A stretch of DNA of 35,274 bases, taken from the NCBI RefSeq assembly GCF_000518645.1, contig NZ_JADZ01000044.1:1-35274 (forward strand), read 5' to 3'. Below are positions 16,087-24,212 of this stretch, in pieces. This DNA is from Curvibacter gracilis ATCC BAA-807. GTDB lineage: Bacteria; Pseudomonadota; Gammaproteobacteria; Burkholderiales; Burkholderiaceae_C. Below the pieces are notes generated by a model. The model was given only the letters and a program-made list of their open reading frames with translations. It made no database searches and was not told the DNA's origin. The translations under genes and the position numbers were made by a program. How positions within the stretch are numbered: the stretch's first letter is position 1; each line of letters starts with the position of its first letter.

Positions 16087-18372
16087 TCAGCTCAGTGCGA
16101 ACTGCGCCTTGCCAGCGGCCTTGGCCTGGTACATGGCCGCATCGGCGCGCGACAGCAGCAACTCGGCCGACAAAGCCAAGCCCCCCGAATCTCCGCCCGT
16201 GACCGCCACACCAATGCTCGCGGCCAGCGTCAGCTCGCGCCCCCCGAGCACAACCGGTGTGGTCAGCTCCGCAATCAACTTGCGCGCCACCAGGGTGGCG
16301 TGCTCCGCAGGATGGGCCAAGCCTTCGAGGATGATGGTGAACTCGTCACCTGCCAGACGCGCCACCGAATCGGTCTCACGCACAGCAGATTGCACGGTGC
16401 GGGCGAAGTGGCGCAGAACGGCATCGCCGAAGTCGTGTCCGTAGGTGTCGTTGTACTGCTTGAACCCATCGAGGTCGAGGAACATCAGTGCCAGCCCTGT
16501 CCCCTGACGCCGCACACGGGCCAGCGCCTCGACCAGGCGCTGAAGGAACGCACGCCGATTGGGCAATCCGGTCAGCGCATCATGGCTGGCCTCATGCTGC
16601 AGGCGCTGTTGCAGCTGATACTGCTCCGTCACATCCTGGGCCAGGATGTAGAAACCGTAAGGCGGTCGCGACATGGCGGTGTCCGGGATGAAGTTCGTGT
16701 GGACCCGTATCTCGCCCCGCAGGGTGTTCAAGCGCGAATCGAAACTGACCATCTCGCCGGCCTGCACACGCTGCAGGGGTTCCGCCCTGTCCGCCAGCAA
16801 GGCGTCGTCCATGAAGCCATCCACGGATCGCCCGACGATCTGCGCCACGGGCACACCAAACCAATCTTCATACGCCTGGTTGTTGAACTGGTAGACGCGG
16901 TTGCCGTCCACGTAGGCGATCAGCGCTGGCATGTTGTCGGCCAGCAGGCGCAAACGGGTGCGGCTCTCCAACAGCTCACGCTCAACCGCCTTGCGTGCTG
17001 AGATGTCGTGCAAAAACGCATGCAGACGCACCTGCCCTTGAAAGCGGTTCACACCCAGCGAAAGCTCGGAAGGGAACAAACGGCCATCCCGATGCTGGGT
17101 CTGCACCTCCAGTCGCCCGCCCGTCGTGCGGTCCAAGCATTCATCTCGGAGCCGCTCGAACGCCGCGCGATAACGCGGAACAGCCCCCTGCGCCACCACC
17201 AGGTCAAAGACACTGCGTCCGACCGCCTCGTCACGACGCCAGCCGAAGGTGTCCGTGGCGGCTTCGTTCCAGGCCGTCACCCGCCCTGCTGGATCGACTT
17301 CGATGAAGGCATCGGTGGCATGGGCCAATGTGGCCCTGAACAGCTCTTTTTCATGCTCCAGTGCCACCTGGGCCGCCTGCCGCTGCGCCACCTCGGTGCT
17401 GAGGCGCGCATTGGCCTCGCTGAGCTCCTGGGTTCGGGACTCGACCCGATGCTCCAGCTCCAGTTGCAACACGGCCAGGGCCTGCTCGGAAGCCTTGCGC
17501 GCGGTGATATCCGTGGCGACCAGCACAAAGGCGGCCTCGGCCTCCTGGTCTGCCGCCAGGCGCGACACACCCACCAGAAACCACACCAAGGACCCGTCGG
17601 GCCGCAGAAAAAGCAGCTCCTGGGGTGGCAAGCCGGCTTCAGGCGCCTGAGGATCATGGGCCAGCAGATCGTGCAAATGGCGCATCACCCGGCCCTTGTC
17701 GGGGGCGAACAAGGCAGACTCCAAACGCTCACCGACCAGACTTTCGGCAGAGCGGCCCAGCAACTGGGCCAGTTGCCCATTCACCCGCAGCCAGCGCCAT
17801 TCGGGCGAGACCAGGGCCATGCCGACCGAAGCCTGGGAAAAAGTGCGCTCGAACTGCGTCACCGAGAGACTGGCTCGCCGATCGGCCTCCACCCCTCGGA
17901 AGTACTGCTCCACCAGGGCCGCAAAATCCTGCAGATCCTGCGCATCGGCCTCACCGAACTCCCGTGGCTCGTGATCAATGAGACACAAGGCCCCCAAAGG
18001 GTAGCCCGCCAGGGAGCGTATCGGGTAGCCCGCGTAAAAAACCAGGCCCTGGGGCATCGCAACCAGGGGGTTGCCAACAAAGCGTGTGTCCGCACGCGCG
18101 TCGTTGATCACAAAAGGCTGGTCATGCAGGATGATGTGGCTGCAAAAGGAATGCTCCCGCGGCAAGGTTCGGCGCTCGCCCCCCTGGACTGACTTGCTCC
18201 ACTGCAACTCAGCATCCACCAGGTTGACCATGGCCATCGGTACCCGGAAATGGCGGGCCGCCAGGCGGGTGATGCGGTCCAATTCAGGTATCGACACCAG
18301 ATCACAGGCGGCCAGCGACTCCAGCACCCGCAAGCGCTGCACTTCATCGGCAGGAACGCCGTAAGCCCTCAT
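16087..18372 (-). CDS. GAF-PAS-PAS-PAS-GGDEF diguanylate cyclase
   Basis: This 761-residue protein should make cyclic di-GMP, a second messenger for surface life and motility, in response to internal sensing. The order is GAF (about 20-165), PAS (170-292), a coiled-coil linker (293-345), PAS (345-460), PAS (465-590) and GGDEF (596-760). No membrane segment or signal peptide is visible, so it is probably cytosolic. The active-site loop reads AGDEF (674-678) instead of GGDEF, a form active in some enzymes. The product-inhibition I-site RETD (665-668) is intact and correctly spaced. The GAF domain's CSHIILHDQPFVINDAR is typical of N-terminal GAF domains in such sensors. The start has GGAGG eight bases upstream. 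No EAL domain is present. Confidence 0.93.
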   Translation of the reverse strand: MRAYGVPADEVQRLRVLESLAACDLVSIPELDRITRLAARHFRVPMAMVNLVDAELQWSKSVQGGERRTLPREHSFCSHIILHDQPFVINDARADTRFVGNPLVAMPQGLVFYAGYPIRSLAGYPLGALCLIDHEPREFGEADAQDLQDFAALVEQYFRGVEADRRASLSVTQFERTFSQASVGMALVSPEWRWLRVNGQLAQLLGRSAESLVGERLESALFAPDKGRVMRHLHDLLAHDPQAPEAGLPPQELLFLRPDGSLVWFLVGVSRLAADQEAEAAFVLVATDITARKASEQALAVLQLELEHRVESRTQELSEANARLSTEVAQRQAAQVALEHEKELFRATLAHATDAFIEVDPAGRVTAWNEAATDTFGWRRDEAVGRSVFDLVVAQGAVPRYRAAFERLRDECLDRTTGGRLEVQTQHRDGRLFPSELSLGVNRFQGQVRLHAFLHDISARKAVERELLESRTRLRLLADNMPALIAYVDGNRVYQFNNQAYEDWFGVPVAQIVGRSVDGFMDDALLADRAEPLQRVQAGEMVSFDSRLNTLRGEIRVHTNFIPDTAMSRPPYGFYILAQDVTEQYQLQQRLQHEASHDALTGLPNRRAFLQRLVEALARVRRQGTGLALMFLDLDGFKQYNDTYGHDFGDAVLRHFARTVQSAVRETDSVARLAGDEFTIILEGLAHPAEHATLVARKLIAELTTPVVLGGRELTLAASIGVAVTGGDSGGLALSAELLLSRADAAMYQAKAAGKAQFALS

Positions 18373-18400
18373 TGCGCGAACCTCCGATCAGGACTGCCAC

Positions 18401-18432
18401 AGACCGGTCTCAATGTAGCAAACCCGGTTTGC
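18401..18432. promoter_or_regulatory. two palindromes upstream of the GGDEF gene
   Basis: A perfect 10-base palindrome AGACCGGTCT (18401-18410) is followed by an interrupted palindrome GCAAACC-C-GGTTTGC (18418-18432). Both lie 29-60 bases before the GGDEF gene start, where a promoter is expected. They could be operator sites for an unidentified regulator. I recognise no known consensus. Confidence 0.3.
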
Positions 18433-18541
18433 CCCGACCAGCACCTGAACCCTAAGCAGGCCCAAACCCGGGAGGGCATGGCGTCCGGACGCGCTCTTGA
18501 ACAAGCGCCTCGAAATGATCCGTCCAGCGTTGCTGCGGTGC

Positions 18542-18600
18542 GATAATCCGCCCAATTCAATTTTGGAGAGACCGCCTTGGAAACCTACCCCAGTTGGTAG
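18542..18600 (+). promoter_or_regulatory. corA leader with possible upstream ORF
   Basis: A -10-like GATAAT (18542-18547), without a good -35, lies 134 bases before corA. Within the likely leader, GGAGAG (18565-18570) sits six bases before TTG, which opens a seven-codon frame (18577-18600) reading M/L-E-T-Y-P-S-W, then TAG. The last codons form a small hairpin (CTACC-CCAGTT-GGTAG, 18585-18600). Salmonella corA is preceded by a regulatory short ORF (corL), so a leader peptide is plausible. The TTG start and short length keep this uncertain. The rest of 18373-18541 holds only the GGDEF upstream palindromes. Confidence 0.4.
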
Positions 18601-18635
18601 CTTTCAATTCCCGTGGCCGCATCGGGGGTTGAAAG
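18601..18635 (+). promoter_or_regulatory. strong hairpin in the corA leader
   Basis: CTTTCAATTCCCG can pair with CGGGGGTTGAAAG in a continuous 13-bp stem (two G-U pairs) with a 9-base loop. It begins at the base after the upstream-ORF stop codon and stacks on the preceding small hairpin. No T tract follows, so it is not an intrinsic terminator. It ends 45 bases before the corA ATG. Confidence 0.55.
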
Positions 18636-18680
18636 CACCCCATTCCCGACCGATTGCAACCCTGACCCACGGAGCGCGCG

Positions 18681-19667
18681 ATGCTCAATATCTTTACGCT
18701 GGCCAACGGCCGGCTGTTCCAGGAAGAAATCGAATCCCTGGAGGAACTGTCCAAGTTTCAGCCCATCTGGGTGGACCTGGAATCCCCCTCGGTCGAAGAA
18801 AAGCGCTGGATCAAGCAGTACTACGGCCTCTCCATCCCCGAAGACGCGATGGACGAGGACATCGAGGAATCGGCCCGCTTCTATGAAGAAGACAACGGCG
18901 AACTCCACATCCGCAGCGACTTTCTGATCGCCGACGACGATGCGCCGCGCACGGTGCGCGTGGCCTTCATCCTGAACCAGCACAACACCGACCTGAAAAG
19001 CCGCGGCGTGCTGTTTTCGATCCACGACGAAGACGTGCCGGTGTTCCGCCTGCTGCGCATGCGCGCCCGCCGCGCGCCGGGCCTGATCGAAGACGCCAAG
19101 GAAGTGCTGCTCAAGCTGTTCGATGCCGACGCCGAATACTCGGCCGACACGCTCGAAGGCATCTATGACGAACTGGAAAAGGCCGGCAAGCAGGTGCTGT
19201 CTGGCGACGTGACCGACGCCCTGGCCGGCGAAGTGCTGGGCGCCATCGCCCGCCACGAAGACTTGAACGGCCGCATCCGCCGCAATGTGATGGACACCCG
19301 GCGCGCCGTCAGCTTCATGATGCGCAGCCGCATGCTGAATGCCGAACAGTTCGAGGAAGCCCGCCAGATCCTGCGCGACATCGAGTCGCTGGACAACCAC
19401 ACGGCCTTTTTGTTCGACAAGATCAACTTCTTGATGGACGCCACCGTCGGCTTCATCAACATCAACCAGAACAAGATCATCAAGATCTTCTCGGTGGCCA
19501 GCGTGGCCTTGCTGCCGCCCACGCTGATCGCCAGCATCTACGGGATGAACTTCAAGGCCATCCCCGAGCTGGACTGGTCGCTGGGCTACCCCTATGCGCT
19601 GGCGCTGATGGCAGCGTCGGCCGTGGTGCCGATGCTGTATTTCCGCCGCCGCGGCTGGCTGCAGTAA
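18681..19667 (+). CDS. corA: magnesium/cobalt channel CorA
   Basis: CorA forms a pentameric inner-membrane channel for Mg2+ (also Co2+ and Ni2+). The 328-residue product has a long acidic cytoplasmic domain and two C-terminal membrane segments (about 266-287 and 303-320). The selectivity motif YGMNF is intact, with GMN at 288-290, and the C-terminus is the expected basic RRRGWLQ. The ATG has GGAG about nine bases upstream. It stands alone on the plus strand, convergent with mtnN across 16 bases. The structured leader upstream suggests regulation after transcription starts, possibly by Mg2+ or by translation of a short ORF. Confidence 0.96.
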   Translation: MLNIFTLANGRLFQEEIESLEELSKFQPIWVDLESPSVEEKRWIKQYYGLSIPEDAMDEDIEESARFYEEDNGELHIRSDFLIADDDAPRTVRVAFILNQHNTDLKSRGVLFSIHDEDVPVFRLLRMRARRAPGLIEDAKEVLLKLFDADAEYSADTLEGIYDELEKAGKQVLSGDVTDALAGEVLGAIARHEDLNGRIRRNVMDTRRAVSFMMRSRMLNAEQFEEARQILRDIESLDNHTAFLFDKINFLMDATVGFININQNKIIKIFSVASVALLPPTLIASIYGMNFKAIPELDWSLGYPYALALMAASAVVPMLYFRRRGWLQ

Positions 19668-19683
19668 GCCAAGCCCTTGGCCC

Positions 19684-20448
19684 TCAGGACGGCTGCTGGC
19701 TCAGATGGTCCAGCAGCCCGCCCACGATCAAGGTGGTGCAGCGGCCCGCCACCGCCTCCAGGAACGCCGGGAAATCCACATGGGCCTGGTCATCGGCCCG
19801 GTCCGAGATGGTGCGCAGCGCGGCAAAGCGCACCCCGTAATCGTGGCAGACCTGGGCCACAGCGGCGGCCTCCATCTCCACCGCCAAGGCCTCGGGCAGG
19901 CGGGCCCGCAGGCCCAGCGCCTCGTCGGCAGCCGAGACAAACCGGTCCCCGCTGATCAGCAAGCCCTGGTGCACCTGCATGGCATCAAGTCCGTACTGGC
20001 GCCGCACCGAGGCGTCAAAATGGCTGCCCACCCGCGCCTGCACGGCCTGGGCCGCCACCCGAAGGCCTTCGGCCAGCACGGGATCGCAGGCGAACTGCGC
20101 CTGACCGTACAGCGGCACCTCATAGCGCGGAAACAGCGGCGAGGCATCCATGTCGTGCTGCAGGCAGTGGCTGGCCACCACCACATCGCCCACCGTCACG
20201 CCCTCGCCCAGGCCACCGGCCACCCCGCTGAACACGATGTCGGTCACGCCAAAGCGCTCGATCAGGGCCGTGGCCGTGGTGGCTGCGGCCACCTTGCCGA
20301 TGCGTGACAAGGCCAGCACCACCGGCCGGCCGGCCCACAGGCCCAGACAGTACTCACGGCCGGCGTGCTGCTCCAGGCGCGGTTGGTCCAGCAAGGCACG
20401 CAGACCGGTCTGCTCCTGAGGCAAGGCACTGAGAATAGCGAGCGTCAT
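19684..20448 (-). CDS. mtnN: 5'-methylthioadenosine/S-adenosylhomocysteine nucleosidase
   Basis: This enzyme cleaves adenine from methylthioadenosine and S-adenosylhomocysteine, recycling by-products of S-adenosylmethionine use. The 254-residue product has the purine nucleoside phosphorylase-like fold. Key residues are Glu12 in SALPQEQTGL, the glycine-rich VFSGVAGGLGEGV, the substrate glutamate region AVEMEAAAVAQVC and the catalytic aspartate in RTISDRADDQA. I chose the ATG at 20446-20448, with GGAG seven bases upstream; the frame stays open 25 codons farther up without homology. It overlaps no neighbour, lies 109 bases after fadD on the same strand, and is convergent with corA. A related nucleosidase specificity cannot be excluded. 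Confidence 0.88.
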   Translation of the reverse strand: MTLAILSALPQEQTGLRALLDQPRLEQHAGREYCLGLWAGRPVVLALSRIGKVAAATTATALIERFGVTDIVFSGVAGGLGEGVTVGDVVVASHCLQHDMDASPLFPRYEVPLYGQAQFACDPVLAEGLRVAAQAVQARVGSHFDASVRRQYGLDAMQVHQGLLISGDRFVSAADEALGLRARLPEALAVEMEAAAVAQVCHDYGVRFAALRTISDRADDQAHVDFPAFLEAVAGRCTTLIVGGLLDHLSQQPS

Positions 20449-20557
20449 CCATCCAACTCCAGAATGTTCGCGCAGCACCCCCAGGCACTGCCGGCGAAAA
20501 AGCGGCCCGAAGGCCGCCCGCATTGTGCCGTGTCCAGACCCGCTCCCGGGCCGGGGG

Positions 20558-22234
20558 TCACGCCTTGTCGCGCAATTCGCGGCGCAGGATCTTGCCCACC
20601 GGGGTCTTGGGCAGGTCGGTGCGGAACTCGATGATGCGAGGCTGCTTGTAACCGGTCAGGTTGGCACGGCAGAACTCTTTCACCTGCACGTCGGTCAGCT
20701 CCGGGTGCTTCTTCACGATCACCAGCTTCACGGCCTCGCCGGTCTTCTCATCAGGCACACCGACGGCGGCGCACTCCAGCACCCCGTCCATGTCGGCCAC
20801 CACCTCTTCCACCTCATTGGGGTAGACGTTGAAGCCGCTGACCAGGATCATGTCCTTCTTGCGATCGACGATCTTGAAGAAGCCCTTGGCGTCCACCACG
20901 CCGATGTCGCCCGTCTTGAAGAAACCGTCAGGCGTCATGACCTTGGCGGTTTCATCGGGGCGCTGCCAGTAGCCGGCCATGACCTGCGGCCCCTTGATGG
21001 CGATCTCGCCAGGCTGGCCCAGGGGCACCTCCAGGCCGTCGTCATCGAGCAGCTTGAGGAAGGTGCTGGGCAAGGGCACGCCGATGGTGCCGGTGTACTC
21101 GGTGGCCGTCACCGGGTTGCAGCTCACGGTGGGCGAGGTTTCCGACAGGCCATAGCCCTCGCAGATCGGGCAGCCCGTCTTGTCCAGCCAAAGCTTGGCC
21201 ACCGCGCCCTGCACCGCCATGCCGCCGCCCACCGACACCTTGAGGTTCTTCCAGTTCACCGTGCCGAAATCCGGGTGGTTCGCCAGCCCGTTGAAAAGCG
21301 TGTTGACGGCCGGGAAGCTGTGGAAAGTGTGCCGGCGCAGCTCCTTGAACACCGAGGGCAGATCGCGCGGGTTGGGGATCAGGATCAGCTTGCCGCCCGT
21401 GCGCATGGACAGCATCATGCCCACGGTGAAGGCGAAGATGTGGTACAGCGGCAAGGCGCACACGCTGGTGGGCTGCTCGTGGGCCGGCACCTGGCTCATC
21501 ACGGGCGAGTTCCAGGCCTCGGACTGCAGCACATTGGCAATCACGTTGCGGTGCAGCAGCACCGCGCCCTTGGAGACCCCGGTGGTGCCGCCGGTGTACT
21601 GCAGCAAGGCGACATCGTCGGCCTTGATGTCGGGGCGCTTGAACGAGCGGCGGGCACCCTGACGCACCGCATCCTTGAACCGCACAGCGCCAGGCAGGTG
21701 GTATTCGGGCACCATCTTCTTGACGTTGCGCACCACATAGTTGACCAAGGCGCCTTTGAGGAAGCCCAACTCATCGCCCATGGCGCACAAGACCACATGT
21801 TTGACCGGCGTGTGGGCCAGGCACTGCTGCAAGGTGGTGGCAAAGTTCTCGATCAGGATGATGGCCTTGGCGCCGGAATCCTTGAGCTGGTGCTCCAGTT
21901 CGCGTGGTGTGTACAGGGGGTTCACATTGACCACCACCAGACCGGCACGCAACACGGCCGCCACGCACACCGGGTACTGGGGGATGTTGGGCATCATCAG
22001 GGCAACGCGGTCGCCCTTGGCCAGGCCCAGCCCCTGCAGGTAGGCGGCCAGCGCCAGGCTTTGGCGATGGGCCTGCGCGTAAGTGACGTCGCGACCCATG
22101 AAACTGTAGGCCACCCGGCTGGCATGCTTCTCGAAGCTCTCCTCCATCAAAGCCACCAAGGAGGCGTAATGCGAAGGATCGATGTCGGCGGGCACCCCTT
22201 GGGGGTAGCTGCCGAGCCATGGGCGGTCGGTCAT
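20558..22234 (-). CDS. fadD: long-chain fatty acid-CoA ligase
   Basis: This AMP-forming ligase activates fatty acids to acyl-CoA for beta-oxidation or lipid recycling, at the inner membrane face. The 558-residue product has the adenylate-forming enzyme fold. It shows the P-loop YTGGTTGVSKGA, the linker/adenine motif CEGYGLSETSPTVSCNP, WQRPDETAKVM, DGFFKTGDIG and the FACS-type DRKKDMILVSGFNVYPNEVEE. The catalytic lysine is expected in TPVGKILRREL near the C-terminus. The ATG has GGAGAG nine bases upstream. It lies downstream of pntB on the same strand, with a possible terminator between them. Confidence 0.93.
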   Translation of the reverse strand: MTDRPWLGSYPQGVPADIDPSHYASLVALMEESFEKHASRVAYSFMGRDVTYAQAHRQSLALAAYLQGLGLAKGDRVALMMPNIPQYPVCVAAVLRAGLVVVNVNPLYTPRELEHQLKDSGAKAIILIENFATTLQQCLAHTPVKHVVLCAMGDELGFLKGALVNYVVRNVKKMVPEYHLPGAVRFKDAVRQGARRSFKRPDIKADDVALLQYTGGTTGVSKGAVLLHRNVIANVLQSEAWNSPVMSQVPAHEQPTSVCALPLYHIFAFTVGMMLSMRTGGKLILIPNPRDLPSVFKELRRHTFHSFPAVNTLFNGLANHPDFGTVNWKNLKVSVGGGMAVQGAVAKLWLDKTGCPICEGYGLSETSPTVSCNPVTATEYTGTIGVPLPSTFLKLLDDDGLEVPLGQPGEIAIKGPQVMAGYWQRPDETAKVMTPDGFFKTGDIGVVDAKGFFKIVDRKKDMILVSGFNVYPNEVEEVVADMDGVLECAAVGVPDEKTGEAVKLVIVKKHPELTDVQVKEFCRANLTGYKQPRIIEFRTDLPKTPVGKILRRELRDKA

Positions 22235-22385
22235 TTCTTGTCTCTCCAGACTCTTGCTTGGGAATATGCGCAGTCCTTCGAGTCAAGTCAGGCCTGCGTC
22301 AGCACAACCTCCTATTTTGATTCGTTTTTTTACAAAACGACACCCAATCAGGACGTCCTGCCGCGCCGGGCCCAACGCAAAAGTA

Positions 22386-22403
22386 TGCAATCACACAATT
22401 GCA
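22386..22403 (-). terminator. possible terminator after pntB
   Basis: TGCAAT and ATTGCA pair across a 6-base loop, 16 bases past the pntB stop. On the minus strand a T-containing stretch (TACTTTT) follows. The stem is AT-rich and short. A second palindrome, TCGTTTT/AAAACGA, lies at about 22322-22340 nearer fadD and may belong to the fadD promoter region. Confidence 0.3.
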
Positions 22404-22419
22404 CGCTTCTGAAGCGGGG

Positions 22420-23859
22420 TCACTCCACCGCCTTCACCATGTCTTCGACCACCTTCTTGGCATCGCCGAAGACCATCATGGTCTTGTCCATGTAGAAGAG
22501 TTCGTTGTCCAGGCCCGCATAGCCTGCGGCCATCGAGCGCTTGTTCACGATCACCGTCTTGGCCTTGTAGGCTTCCAGGATCGGCATGCCGTAGATCGGG
22601 CTGCCCTTCACATGGGCAGCCGGGTTCACCACGTCATTGGCCCCGAGGATGATGGCCACATCGGCCTGGCCGAATTCGCCATTGATGTCTTCCATCTCGA
22701 ACACCTGGTCGTAAGGCACCTCGGCCTCGGCCAGCAGCACGTTCATGTGGCCTGGCATGCGGCCCGCCACCGGGTGGATGGCGTACTTCACGGTCACGCC
22801 CTTCTCGGTCAGCTTGGCAGCCAGTTCCTTCACGGCGTGCTGCGCGCGGGCCACGGCCAGGCCGTAACCCGGCACGATGACCACGGTCTCGGCGTTGGAC
22901 AGCACAAAGGCCGCGTCGTCGGCGCTGCCGCTCTTGACGTTGCGCTGCACCTGCCCACCGGCCGCAGCCGTGGTGGCCTCACCGCCAAAGCCGCCCAGGA
23001 TCACGTTGAAGAACGAGCGGTTCATGGCCTTGCACATGATGTAGCTCAGGATGGCGCCCGAGCTGCCCACCAGCGAGCCCGCGATGATCAGCATGGCGTT
23101 GTTCAGGCTGAAGCCAATGCCGGCCGCTGCCCAGCCCGAGTAGCTGTTGAGCATGGACACCACCACCGGCATGTCGGCCCCGCCGATCGGGATGATGATC
23201 AGCACGCCCATCACAAAGGCCAGCGCCAGCATGGCAAAAAAGGCCGTCCAGTTTTCTGTGACCATGAAGGCCAGCCCCAGGCCCACGGTGGCCAGGCCCA
23301 GCACCAGGTTCAGCATGTGCTGGCCCGCGAACTGCACCGGCGCGCCCTGAAACAGGCGGAACTTGTACTTGCCCGACAGCTTGCCGAAGGCGATCACCGA
23401 GCCACTGAAGGTGATGGCACCGATGGCCGCACCGAGGAACAGTTCCAGCCGGTTGCCGGTCGGGATCAGTTCGCCCTTGGTGTGCACGATCTGGAAGGCA
23501 TAAGGCTCGGCCACGGCGGCCACCGCAATGAACACCGCGGCCAGGCCGATCATGCTGTGCATGAAGGCCACCAGTTCAGGCATCTTGGTCATCTCGACGC
23601 GCTGCGCCATCACGGCACCGGCGCCGCCGCCCACCACCAGGGCGGCCAGCACATAACCCAGCCCGCCCACGGTGGACAGGCCCGCCGTTTCCGACAGCTT
23701 GACGATCAGGGCCGCCGTGGTCAGCACGGCAATCGTCATACCGATCATGCCGAACAGATTGCCCCGGATCGAGGTGGTGGGGTGGGACAAGCCCTTGAGC
23801 GCCTGGATGAAACAGACGCTGGCCACCAGGTACAGCAGGGTGACGAGGTTCATGCTCAT
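22420..23859 (-). CDS. pntB: NAD(P) transhydrogenase subunit beta
   Basis: PntB forms the NADP(H)-binding domain and most of the proton channel of the proton-translocating transhydrogenase, which makes NADPH from NADH using the proton gradient. The 479-residue product has about nine membrane segments in the first 270 residues, then a soluble NADP domain with VIVPGYGLAVARAQHAVKEL, FAIHPVAG-like YAIHPVAGRMPGHMNVLLAE, ILGANDVVNPAA and KAKTVIVNKRSM. The ATG at 23857-23859 overlaps the pntAb stop as ATGA. The open frame continues far upstream in frame, but that extension is only the shadow of pntAb. It is the last gene of the pnt operon. Confidence 0.97.
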   Translation of the reverse strand: MSMNLVTLLYLVASVCFIQALKGLSHPTTSIRGNLFGMIGMTIAVLTTAALIVKLSETAGLSTVGGLGYVLAALVVGGGAGAVMAQRVEMTKMPELVAFMHSMIGLAAVFIAVAAVAEPYAFQIVHTKGELIPTGNRLELFLGAAIGAITFSGSVIAFGKLSGKYKFRLFQGAPVQFAGQHMLNLVLGLATVGLGLAFMVTENWTAFFAMLALAFVMGVLIIIPIGGADMPVVVSMLNSYSGWAAAGIGFSLNNAMLIIAGSLVGSSGAILSYIMCKAMNRSFFNVILGGFGGEATTAAAGGQVQRNVKSGSADDAAFVLSNAETVVIVPGYGLAVARAQHAVKELAAKLTEKGVTVKYAIHPVAGRMPGHMNVLLAEAEVPYDQVFEMEDINGEFGQADVAIILGANDVVNPAAHVKGSPIYGMPILEAYKAKTVIVNKRSMAAGYAGLDNELFYMDKTMMVFGDAKKVVEDMVKAVE

Positions 23860-24179
23860 GCTTTGTCTCCGTGGGCCGCCGGGGCCTTCTTTTCTTTCTT
23901 GCGGAACATCTCCAGCATGCGCCGGGTGACGAGGAAGCCGCCGAACACATTGACCGCCGCCAGCGCCACGGCCAGCACGCCCATGGTCTTGCCCAGAGGG
24001 GTTTCGGTCAGGGCGGCCGCGAGCATGGCGCCCACGATCACGATGGCCGACACCGCATTGGTCACCGCCATCAAGGGCGTGTGCAGGGCCGGTGTCACGG
24101 TCCAGACCACGTGGTAGCCCACGTAGATGGCCAGCACGAAGATGATCAGGTTGATCAGGGTTGGGGATACAACATCCAC
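23856..24179 (-). CDS. pntAb: NAD(P) transhydrogenase subunit alpha, membrane part
   Basis: This 107-residue protein is the membrane portion of the alpha subunit, encoded separately from the NAD-binding part as in many alphaproteobacteria and betaproteobacteria. It has three to four hydrophobic segments, including LINLIIFVLAIYVGYHVVW and VLAVALAAVNVFGGFLV. The C-terminus is charged (RRMLEMFRKKEKKAPAAHG). The start is GTG with a strong AAGGAGA about eight bases upstream. pntB begins in its last codon. Unusually, the gene upstream is not pntAa but an unrecognised lipoprotein gene, 33 bases away. Confidence 0.93.
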   Translation of the reverse strand: MDVVSPTLINLIIFVLAIYVGYHVVWTVTPALHTPLMAVTNAVSAIVIVGAMLAAALTETPLGKTMGVLAVALAAVNVFGGFLVTRRMLEMFRKKEKKAPAAHGDKA

Positions 24180-24212
24180 GACTGTCTCCTTTGTATTGAG
24201 GCCGATTGAGGT

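Noticed and set aside
18601-18635. CRISPR-repeat-like sequence ending in TTGAAAG
   Set aside because: It occurs once, has no spacers or second copy nearby, and there are no cas genes. A leader-RNA hairpin explains it better.
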